DNA of 6,082 nucleotides. Origin: Flavobacteriaceae bacterium (lineage in GTDB: Bacteria > Bacteroidota > Bacteroidia > Flavobacteriales > Flavobacteriaceae). A program made the translations under genes and the position numbers. The notes under the pieces are model-generated. The model made no database searches, was not told the origin of the DNA, and saw nothing but the letters and a program-made list of their open reading frames with translations. The stretch lies in contig JABJFE010000082.1 in assembly GCA_018662905.1 (NCBI GenBank), positions 1-6,082 on the forward strand, read 5' to 3'. Shown here piece after piece: positions 1 to 5,137 of the stretch (its first letter is position 1; each line of letters starts with the position of its first letter).

Positions 1-594
1 AGATCTAGTTATACGTTAAATAATTTCAAATCTAATTTAGAATACGATTCTGATAATTCTCAATTTACAGACGATTCAGGAAATTTCATCAATGAATTTT
101 TATATACTAATGTCAATTTAGTTGAACAATTTAACCCTCTTTTAAAGATTGATATGGAATTAAACAACTCTCTTCAGATAGTTATGTCCTTAAAAAAAGA
201 CAGGGCCTTGTCATTAAGTTTAGACAATAATTTATTAACTGAATCATCGGGAACAGATTATTCTATAGGATTTGGATATAGAATTAAAGACTTGAAATTC
301 ACTAACAGAGTTGGTGGTAAAAGAAGAGTTTCAAAAGGAGATTTAAATATTAAAACAGATTTAAACTTTAGAGATAATATAACTATAATTAGGAACTTAA
401 ATATTCTTGATAATAAAGTCACGGCTGGTCAAACAATGTGGTCTCTTAAGACTTCAGCGGATTATAATTTAAGCAAAAGTTTTAATGCGATTTTTTTCTA
501 TGACCATCTGTTTTCTAAGTTCGCCATTTCAACAGCATTTCCTATGACAACAATTCGTGCAGGTATGACTTTAAGATATAGTTTTGGCGAATAA
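1..594 (+). CDS. sprA: Cell-surface protein SprA, C-terminal part (5' end outside window)
   Basis: The frame is open from base 1 to a TAA at 592-594, giving 197 residues of a protein that begins upstream. An internal ATG at 154 is not the true start, because the same frame continues unbroken to the window edge. The residues alternate polar and hydrophobic in beta-strand fashion and end in an aromatic strand, LRYSFGE, as expected for an outer-membrane barrel. Stretches such as GYRIKDLKF, RDNITIIRNL, TAGQTMWS and FFYDHLFSKFAISTAFP match my memory of the flavobacterial SprA C-terminus. SprA is the very large outer-membrane translocon of the type IX secretion system, needed for export of surface and gliding proteins. 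The downstream gcvH neighbour also fits the usual sprA context in flavobacteria. Identification is by recognition, not a search. Only a small fraction of a protein usually over 2,000 residues long is visible. Confidence 0.88.
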   Translation, partial: RSSYTLNNFKSNLEYDSDNSQFTDDSGNFINEFLYTNVNLVEQFNPLLKIDMELNNSLQIVMSLKKDRALSLSLDNNLLTESSGTDYSIGFGYRIKDLKFTNRVGGKRRVSKGDLNIKTDLNFRDNITIIRNLNILDNKVTAGQTMWSLKTSADYNLSKSFNAIFFYDHLFSKFAISTAFPMTTIRAGMTLRYSFGE

Positions 595-622
595 TTTTTT
601 ATGAATAAATAGATTTTAGAAT

Positions 623-630
623 TACATTTG
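623..630 (+). promoter_or_regulatory. Possible Bacteroidota -7 promoter element upstream of gcvH
   Basis: The bases TACATTTG match the TAnnTTTG -7 consensus known for Bacteroidota sigma factor promoters. They lie 18 bp before the gcvH ATG, so transcription would start roughly 12 bp before it. No TTG or TTTG -33 element sits about 20 bp upstream; the nearest TTTG (583-586) is 36 bp away. In an AT-rich gap this match could be chance, so confidence is modest. Confidence 0.4.
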
Positions 631-648
631 TAAAAAATTTGTAAAAAA
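627..648 (+). repeat. Perfect 11-bp tandem duplication abutting the gcvH start codon
   Basis: The unit TTTGTAAAAAA occurs twice in a row (627-637 and 638-648), and the second copy ends directly at the gcvH ATG. The first copy shares its TTTG with the putative -7 element. The A-run just before the start codon resembles the A-rich, Shine-Dalgarno-free leaders common in Bacteroidota. The duplication is seen directly; any function is inference. Confidence 0.6.
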
Positions 649-1029
649 ATGGAAATTAAACCTGAATTAAAATACACTAAAGATCACGAGTGGATTTCTA
701 TTGATGGAGATAACGCCACTATTGGAATTACTGATTATGCGCAAGGTGAGCTAGGTGATATTGTATACGTAGAAATCGAAGCTTTAGGTGAAGAGCTGGA
801 AAAGGAAGAAATCTTTGGATCTGTTGAAGCTGTAAAAACTGTTTCTGATTTATTTCTGCCTGTTTCAGGAGAAATCACAGAACTTAATGAAGGTTTAGAA
901 GATAATCCAGAACTTATTAATGATGATCCATATGGAGAAGGTTGGATAATTAAAATGAAAATTAGTAACCAAAGTGAACTGAGTGATCTGTTGAGTGCAG
1001 ATGATTATAAAGAACTGATTGGTGCTTAA
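649..1029 (+). CDS. gcvH: Glycine cleavage system H protein
   Basis: This encodes a 126-residue lipoyl carrier protein, the usual length for the family. GcvH shuttles the aminomethyl intermediate from the P protein (glycine decarboxylase) to the T protein and is re-oxidised by the L protein (lipoamide dehydrogenase). This cytosolic pathway splits glycine into CO2, ammonia and methylene-tetrahydrofolate. Diagnostic motifs are KYTKDHEW near the N-terminus, IGITDYAQGELGDIVYVE at about residues 25-42, and the lipoylation segment FGSVEAVKTVSDLFLPVSG, where Lys63 is the expected lipoyl lysine. The conserved LNEGLEDNPELIN and YGEGWI stretches follow. The ATG at 649 gives the canonical N-terminus. 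It lies 54 bp after sprA, and the VanZ-like gene begins inside its last codons. No gcvP or gcvT is in the window, so the H protein gene is separate from the rest of the system here. Confidence 0.97.
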   Translation: MEIKPELKYTKDHEWISIDGDNATIGITDYAQGELGDIVYVEIEALGEELEKEEIFGSVEAVKTVSDLFLPVSGEITELNEGLEDNPELINDDPYGEGWIIKMKISNQSELSDLLSADDYKELIGA

Positions 1030-1390
1030 AAGATACCTTCCGCTATTAGTTCTATTATACACAATTGCAATTATAATAATCTCACTAATTCCAATTCCAA
1101 ACTTACCATTACCTGAGTTTAATTTACTCCAGCCTGATAAATTATTTCACTTCTTGATGTATTTTGTAATGTTTCTAGGTTGGAAAAAATCAAATTTTTT
1201 CAAAGAAGATAAATACTTTATTAAAAGCTTAGTGATAGTGTTTTTGGTAGGCCTGTTTACTGAGTTTTTACAAGGAACAGAATATATAGAAAGATATTAT
1301 GAGCTGGCTGATCTTCTAGCAAACTCTATTGGAATACTTTTTTCTTATCTAATATTTGTTTTATATCCATTTAAAAAGAAACATGCTTAG
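1022..1390 (+). CDS. VanZ-like family small membrane protein
   Basis: This is a 122-residue hydrophobic protein with about four membrane segments: near residues 5-22, 41-52, 67-80 and 97-114. Two motifs are typical of the VanZ-like family: DKLFHFLMYFVMFLGW after the first helix, and the later EFLQGTEYIERYYELADLLANSIGI, with its Glu, Gln, Arg-Tyr, Asp and Asn-Ser-x-Gly positions. The family takes its name from the teicoplanin-resistance protein VanZ, but the molecular role of these flavobacterial members is not established, so resistance should not be assumed. No ATG exists before the first helix is complete. The start is therefore GTG at 1022 (protein beginning MLKRYLP after GTG and one Val/Leu choice) or TTG at 1019. 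I chose GTG because it leaves the expected short N-terminus. The gene overlaps gcvH by 8 bp (11 bp with TTG), which suggests coupled translation. Confidence 0.85.
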   Translation: MLKRYLPLLVLLYTIAIIIISLIPIPNLPLPEFNLLQPDKLFHFLMYFVMFLGWKKSNFFKEDKYFIKSLVIVFLVGLFTEFLQGTEYIERYYELADLLANSIGILFSYLIFVLYPFKKKHA

Positions 1391-1409
1391 TTTTTTTTAA
1401 AAAAAAAAA
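1391..1409. repeat. T8A11 homopolymer tract after the VanZ-like gene
   Basis: Eight T residues are followed directly by eleven A residues, starting one base after the TAG stop of the VanZ-like gene. The tract is self-complementary and could form a weak A-T-only hairpin or act as an intrinsically flexible or bent element upstream of tonB. It has no GC stem, so it is not a convincing intrinsic terminator. The tract is also prone to length variation and sequencing error. Confidence 0.5.
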
Positions 1410-1437
1410 TTACTTTAGCTGATATTAATTGAAATTT

Positions 1438-2136
1438 ATGCAGCCGAAAAAAAACCCAAATTCAGATCTTAGAAACTATAGTAGGTTACTACTTGCGTTT
1501 GGTCTTTGTCTTGTTTTATTTGTTTCATGGAGAGCCATTGAATTTAAAACGTATGAGGCAGTGTACGATTACGAATCTTTAAATATAGATGATGACGATG
1601 ATGAAGAAATTCCAATCACAGAACAAATAAAAACACCACCACCCCCACCACCACCACCAGCTCCGGAAATTATAGAAGTAGTGGAGGATGAAGAAGAAAT
1701 TGAGGAAACTATAATTGAATCTACTGAAACTGATCAGGAAGAAATAGTTGAAGAAGTTGAGGTTATGGAAGAGGATCTGGATATGGATATCCCCTTCGCT
1801 ATTATTGAAGATGTTCCCTTATTTCCTGGATGTGAAAGAGTAGCTAAATCTAAAAGAAGACAGTGCTTTCAAGAACAAATGAATAAGCACATTAGCAAGA
1901 ACTTTAGATATCCAGAAATTGCTCAAGAAATGGGTATTCAAGGAAGAGTTTTTGTTCAGTTTATGATTGGTAAAGACGGAAGTATTAGTGGGATAAGAAC
2001 CCGTGGACCAGATAAGAATTTAGAAAAAGAAGCAAAAAGAATTATAGATAAGCTTCCTAAAATGACACCTGGAAAACAAAGAGGAAGACCAGTTAGAGTT
2101 CCTTTCAGTATTCCGATTACATTTAGACTTCAGTAG
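1438..2136 (+). CDS. tonB: TonB-type energy transducer (Bacteroidota form)
   Basis: The product is 232 residues. TonB is anchored in the inner membrane, is energised by ExbB/ExbD, and transmits the proton-motive force to TonB-dependent outer-membrane receptors. A short cytoplasmic N-terminus (MQPKKNPNSDLRNYSR) precedes one membrane anchor at about residues 16-31. A very acidic stretch with five consecutive Asp (51-55) is followed by a proline octet at residues 67-74 (bases 1636-1659) and then a Glu-rich linker to about residue 118. The C-terminal TonB domain covers about 128-232, with the Bacteroidota PGCE element, a second Cys at 143, FRYPEIAQEMGIQGRVFVQF, IGKDGSI and the final VPFSIPITFRL strand. 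The ATG at 1438 is preferred to an in-frame TTG at 1429, because MxPKKNPxxDL is the usual N-terminus of these proteins. No exbB or exbD is nearby. The gene stands 47 bp after the VanZ-like gene and may have its own weak promoter. Confidence 0.93.
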   Translation: MQPKKNPNSDLRNYSRLLLAFGLCLVLFVSWRAIEFKTYEAVYDYESLNIDDDDDEEIPITEQIKTPPPPPPPPAPEIIEVVEDEEEIEETIIESTETDQEEIVEEVEVMEEDLDMDIPFAIIEDVPLFPGCERVAKSKRRQCFQEQMNKHISKNFRYPEIAQEMGIQGRVFVQFMIGKDGSISGIRTRGPDKNLEKEAKRIIDKLPKMTPGKQRGRPVRVPFSIPITFRLQ

Positions 2137-2161
2137 TTTTTAAAAAAAATCTAATTAAATC

Positions 2162-2185
2162 AGAGAAAAAATAATTGTTTTCTCT
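2162..2185. repeat. 8-bp inverted repeat between tonB and ctaB
   Basis: AGAGAAAA (2162-2169) and TTTTCTCT (2178-2185) are perfect reverse complements around an 8-base loop. The stem is AT-rich and is not followed by a T-run, so it is a poor intrinsic terminator. Its loop contains the TTG (2175-2177) that I propose as the -33 element of the ctaB promoter, so it could instead be a regulator-binding palindrome. Function is inference. Confidence 0.45.
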
Positions 2186-2205
2186 ACATTTCTGCACTAA
2201 GTTTG
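2175..2205 (+). promoter_or_regulatory. Bacteroidota-type promoter for the ctaB-cox operon
   Basis: TTG at 2175-2177 serves as the -33 element and TAAGTTTG at 2198-2205 matches TAnnTTTG exactly as the -7 element. The spacing is 20 bp, within the range known for Bacteroidota promoters. Transcription would begin near 2211, leaving a leader of about 11 bases before the ctaB ATG at 2222. The hexamer TGCACT occurs at 2193-2198 and again at 2204-2209, flanking and touching the -7 element. This is the best promoter candidate in the window. Confidence 0.6.
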
Positions 2206-2221
2206 CACTCTATTTTTTAAT

Positions 2222-3127
2222 ATGAATAGCAGTTCAGTTAGTTTAGATAATTCTTTATTATTTTTTTCAAAATCATTTTTTGAATTAACTAAGGCAAGAC
2301 TAGCCATTAGTGTCGTTTTTTCCTCAGTGGTTGGGTATTTGTTGGCAGTCGACTCTTTTGATTTATACACTCTTGTATTACTTTCAATTGGTGGGTATTG
2401 TATGGTAGGTGCTTCAAATTCATTTAATCAAATAATTGAAAAGGATATTGATGTTTTAATGGATAGGACTAAAAATAGACCTATTCCATCAAAAAAAATG
2501 TCTGTCAATACTGCTTTTTACATTTCAATTATTTTAACTATAATTGGAATTGTTGTTCTTTATAAAATTAATCCAAGAACAGCTCTTTTTGGAGCAATAT
2601 CCATATTTATTTATACGTGTCTATACACTCCATTAAAAACAATAACTCCTTTGTCAGTTTTTGTAGGAGCCTTTCCAGGAGCAATTCCATTTATGTTAGG
2701 TTGGGTAGCTGCGACAAATAGTTTTGGCATTGAATCCGGAACATTATTTATGATTCAATTTTTTTGGCAATTCCCTCATTTTTGGGCTTTAGGCTGGATG
2801 CTTCATGAGGATTATCAAAAAGCCGGAATCAATATGTTGCCCACAAAAAAAAGAGACAAGTCAACAGCTTTACAGATAGTATTGTATTCTCTTTGGACAA
2901 TAATAATTTCAGTATTTCCAGTTACTGGACTCACAGGTGATCTAAAGCTTACCGTTGGATCAGCTGTACTAGTAGTATTGCTAGGCTTAGTAATGCTATT
3001 TTACTCTGTTAATTTATATAATAAAATGAATGTGGCTGCTGCAAAAAAATTATTTACAGTAAGTATTTTATATTTAACACTTTTACAAATAACTTATTTA
3101 ATTGATAAAATGTATTTATGGACATAG
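2222..3127 (+). CDS. ctaB: Protoheme IX farnesyltransferase (heme O synthase)
   Basis: The product is a 301-residue polytopic UbiA-superfamily prenyltransferase, normal in length for CtaB/CyoE. It transfers a farnesyl group from farnesyl diphosphate to the 2-vinyl group of heme B, giving heme O. In aa3-type oxidases heme O is then oxidised to heme A by CtaA, which is not in this window. The first Asp-rich, Mg-diphosphate-binding motif is at about residues 66-88, with NQIIEKDIDVLMDRTKNRPIPS (Asn69, Asp75, Asp77, Arg82, Thr83). The CLYTPLKTITPLSVFVGAFPGAIPFMLGW block follows at 133-161. The family's second conserved loop is FWQFPHFWALGWMLHEDYQKAGINMLP at 181-207. About eight or nine hydrophobic helices are visible. 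The start ATG at 2222 sits just after the proposed promoter. The 3' end overlaps the next gene by 10 bp, tying heme synthesis to oxidase subunit expression. Confidence 0.96.
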   Translation: MNSSSVSLDNSLLFFSKSFFELTKARLAISVVFSSVVGYLLAVDSFDLYTLVLLSIGGYCMVGASNSFNQIIEKDIDVLMDRTKNRPIPSKKMSVNTAFYISIILTIIGIVVLYKINPRTALFGAISIFIYTCLYTPLKTITPLSVFVGAFPGAIPFMLGWVAATNSFGIESGTLFMIQFFWQFPHFWALGWMLHEDYQKAGINMLPTKKRDKSTALQIVLYSLWTIIISVFPVTGLTGDLKLTVGSAVLVVLLGLVMLFYSVNLYNKMNVAAAKKLFTVSILYLTLLQITYLIDKMYLWT

Positions 3128-3699
3128 AAGAACAACAAGAATTAAGAAAAAAACACAGAAGAGCGAGAAAAATGATGCTCCTTTTTTCTTTGCTTAGTAT
3201 AACAATGACGTTTGCTGGCTTGACAAGTGCTTACATAGTTAGTAAATCCAGACCAGATTGGTTAGTTGATTTTCAGTTGCCTGATTATTTCATTTCTAGT
3301 ACATTGGTTATAGTTCTTAGTAGTATAAGTATGTGGCTAGCTAAGAAAAGCATTAAAAATGATGACTTTTCTAAAACATCTTTTTGGATTGGATCTACAT
3401 TTTTATTAAGTGTATTATTTGTGATTTCTCAATTCTTGGGTTTCCAAGAATTAATTTCTAAAGGCTATTATTTTACTGGCGCTCAAAGTACTGTAACAAC
3501 ATCTTTTCTGTATGTTCTTTCCATGCTTCATTTGGTTCACGTAATAGCAGGAATGATAGTGCTAATAGTAGTTTATGTAAACAACAAAAAAAATAAATAT
3601 AAAGAGGAAAAACTTGGCTTTGAATTGGCTGAAACATTTTGGCATTTTTTAGGTTTTCTATGGCTTTATTTGTTTGTATTTTTATATTTCTTTAGATAG
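3118..3699 (+). CDS. Cytochrome c oxidase subunit III family protein, short form
   Basis: This 193-residue protein has five membrane helices at about 18-40, 57-75, 88-108, 127-153 and 170-192. The layout matches helices III-VII of mitochondrial subunit III. The C-terminal half carries the family signatures: His138 and His141 in SMLHLVHVIAG (the usual GFHGLHV), and FELAETFWHFLGFLWLYLFVFLYF (the usual FGFEAxxWYWHFVDxVW). Subunit III packs against the catalytic subunit I in the inner membrane and supports proton uptake and stability. The conserved helix-III acidic residue (Glu90 in bovine numbering) aligns with Ile28 here, so it is missing. The highly basic N-terminus (RKKHRRARK at 10-18) is expected on the cytoplasmic side. 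Its ATG lies inside the end of ctaB (10-bp overlap). I leave the symbol blank because coxC is ambiguous between the two paralogues. Confidence 0.88.
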   Translation: MDIEEQQELRKKHRRARKMMLLFSLLSITMTFAGLTSAYIVSKSRPDWLVDFQLPDYFISSTLVIVLSSISMWLAKKSIKNDDFSKTSFWIGSTFLLSVLFVISQFLGFQELISKGYYFTGAQSTVTTSFLYVLSMLHLVHVIAGMIVLIVVYVNNKKNKYKEEKLGFELAETFWHFLGFLWLYLFVFLYFFR

Positions 3700-3709
3700 T
3701 AAAAAAATG

Positions 3710-3717
3710 TAACTTTG
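3710..3717 (+). promoter_or_regulatory. Possible internal -7 element before the second subunit III gene
   Basis: TAACTTTG in the 40-bp gap fits the TAnnTTTG consensus and lies 22 bp before the ATG at 3740. GTAAC flanks it on both sides (3709-3713 and 3717-3721). No TTG or TTTG is found at the proper -33 distance; the nearest TTTG, at 3673-3676, is 33 bp upstream. It could be a secondary promoter that raises expression of the downstream structural subunits, or chance. Confidence 0.3.
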
Positions 3718-3739
3718 TAACCTTAAATTATATATTTAA

Positions 3740-4723
3740 ATGAGTTCAACAATAACAACAATAGAAGACGATAACACGGACGTTTGGGGTGGAGGAAATA
3801 AGCCTTTAAATTCTAGCTACGGAAAATTAATGATGTGGTTTTTTATCGTTTCTGATGCATTAACTTTTTCAGGTTTTTTAGCAGCGTATGGTTTTTCAAG
3901 ATTTAAAAACATAGATTCTTGGCCAATTGCTGATGAGGTTTTTACTCACTTTCCTTTTTTACACGGAGTTGATGCTCCGATGTATTATGTGGCATTAATG
4001 ACATTTGTATTAATTTTTTCATCTGTCACGATGGTTCTTGCAGTTGATGCTGGACATCATATGCAAAAAGGAAAAGTAGCATTTTACATGCTATTAACAA
4101 TTATTGGTGGTGCTATTTTTGTTGGATCACAAGCTTGGGAATGGAGTAATTTTATTAGAGGAGAGTACGGAGCTGTTGAAACTAAAGGTGGTCAAATTTA
4201 TCAATTTCAAAGTTTAGAATCTGGTAAAAGAGTAGCTCTTCATGATTTTGCAGTTGAAATTCCATCTGAACGAGTTCAACACGAAAGTAAAAATGGAGTG
4301 TGGTATATTGGTGAAGGCTCATTACCGTCTTACACTACCCAAGAAGTTATATCTGGTTTTGTTGCGGATTCTGATATTGTAATTAAAACTGAAAAAATCG
4401 ATGAAAACGGTCAAAAAATTATTTTATCTAGAGAAGAATCATTAAATAAAATAACTCAAGCCGTAAGTGTTGTTGAAGGAGCGAATCTAATCAATAATGA
4501 ATACGGGAATCGTTTGTTTGCTGATTTCTTCTTTTTCATAACAGGGTTTCACGGATTTCACGTTTTATCTGGCGTGATTATTAACATAATAATTTTCTTT
4601 AATGTTCTTGTTGGAACATATGAACGAAGAGGTCATTATGAAATGGTTGAAAAAGTCGGATTGTATTGGCATTTTGTCGATTTAGTATGGGTATTTGTAT
4701 TCACTTTCTTTTATTTAGTTTAA
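3740..4723 (+). CDS. coxC: Cytochrome c oxidase subunit III with large periplasmic insertion
   Basis: At 327 residues this is longer than a five-helix subunit III of about 200. Helices are at about 29-52, 82-102, 113-136, 260-289 and 306-326. Family motifs are clear: IVSDALTFSGFLAAYGFSR (helix III, with Asp39 where the bovine protein has Glu90), GSQAWEWSNFI (131-138), GFHGFHVLSG with His271 and His274, and EKVGLYWHFVDLVWVFVFTFFYLV at the C-terminus. Between the third and fourth helices lies an extra soluble stretch of about 120 residues (roughly 138-258) containing KGGQIYQFQSLESGKRVALHDFA and a charged C-terminal half. By analogy with the known topology this loop faces the periplasm. From memory, similar insertions are usual in Bacteroidota homologues, so this is a lineage trait rather than a fusion artefact. 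It lies 40 bp after the short paralogue and 9 bp before the subunit IV gene. Confidence 0.93.
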   Translation: MSSTITTIEDDNTDVWGGGNKPLNSSYGKLMMWFFIVSDALTFSGFLAAYGFSRFKNIDSWPIADEVFTHFPFLHGVDAPMYYVALMTFVLIFSSVTMVLAVDAGHHMQKGKVAFYMLLTIIGGAIFVGSQAWEWSNFIRGEYGAVETKGGQIYQFQSLESGKRVALHDFAVEIPSERVQHESKNGVWYIGEGSLPSYTTQEVISGFVADSDIVIKTEKIDENGQKIILSREESLNKITQAVSVVEGANLINNEYGNRLFADFFFFITGFHGFHVLSGVIINIIIFFNVLVGTYERRGHYEMVEKVGLYWHFVDLVWVFVFTFFYLV

Positions 4724-4732
4724 TATATTAAA

Positions 4733-5119
4733 ATGGGAAATAGCACACATAAATTAGAAATTTTTAGAGGACTTGTTAAATTCAAGTCTAACCAAAGTAA
4801 GATTTGGGCAGTATTGTTTTTTTTATCTGTAGTTACTATAATTGAAGTAGCACTTGGTATTATAAAACCTGAAGTTTTAATAGTTAATTCTTTTTTAAGC
4901 ATGAAGCTTATAAACTGGATTTTTATTATCCTTACAATAGTTAAAGCATATTATATTATGTGGGACTTTATGCACATGAGAGACGAAGTAAGAGGACTTC
5001 AATTTTCTGTTGTAGTGACACTATCATTTTTAATAGCTTACTTGGCTTTTATATTACTTGTTGAAGGAAATTATATTTTTGACGTTATGTATGAAGGATT
5101 TGTGAGTTGGAATTTTTAA
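4733..5119 (+). CDS. coxD: Cytochrome c oxidase subunit IV (prokaryotic type)
   Basis: This 128-residue protein has three predicted membrane helices at about 24-45, 58-77 and 91-111, the arrangement of the small prokaryotic subunit IV (COX4/CyoD-like) family. The conserved feature is the end of helix two, KAYYIMWDFMHMRDEVRGL, with its FMH core at residues 79-81. The protein is a small accessory subunit of the membrane-bound terminal oxidase, thought to stabilise the complex. Its N-terminus HKLEIFRGLVKFKSNQSKIW is cytoplasmic by charge. The ATG at 4733 follows the subunit III stop by 9 bp with no room for a promoter, so it is surely co-transcribed. The following gene starts 18 bp later. A short open frame on the opposite strand is only a shadow of this gene. 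Confidence 0.9.
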   Translation: MGNSTHKLEIFRGLVKFKSNQSKIWAVLFFLSVVTIIEVALGIIKPEVLIVNSFLSMKLINWIFIILTIVKAYYIMWDFMHMRDEVRGLQFSVVVTLSFLIAYLAFILLVEGNYIFDVMYEGFVSWNF

Positions 5120-5137
5120 CCACCAAAATCATTTAGA

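Noticed and set aside
154..594. A stand-alone 146-residue protein starting at the ATG at 154.
   Set aside because: The same frame is open to base 1 and the upstream residues continue the beta-barrel pattern, so this is an internal Met of SprA.
1022..1390. Glycopeptide (teicoplanin) resistance gene based on VanZ similarity.
   Set aside because: VanZ-like proteins are widespread housekeeping-context membrane proteins. There is no vanA-type cluster here, so similarity does not support a resistance claim.
1429..1437. TTG start for TonB three codons upstream.
   Set aside because: The ATG at 1438 gives the usual MxPKKNPxxDL N-terminus of Bacteroidota TonB proteins.
1636..1659. The CCA-rich run as a CRISPR-like or structural DNA repeat.
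   Set aside because: It is in frame and simply encodes the proline octet of the TonB linker.
2137..2221. An intrinsic terminator after tonB.
   Set aside because: The only hairpin is AT-rich, lacks a following T-run and overlaps the likely ctaB promoter, so I list it only as an inverted repeat.
4151..4513. The subunit III insertion as a fused cytochrome or copper domain.
   Set aside because: There is no CxxCH motif, no cysteine and no obvious Cys/His/Met metal-site cluster in the inserted stretch.
4720..4902. A 60-residue open frame on the minus strand opposite the subunit IV gene.
   Set aside because: It lies wholly antisense to a well-supported conserved gene, resembles no family I know, and is explained by AT-rich composition.
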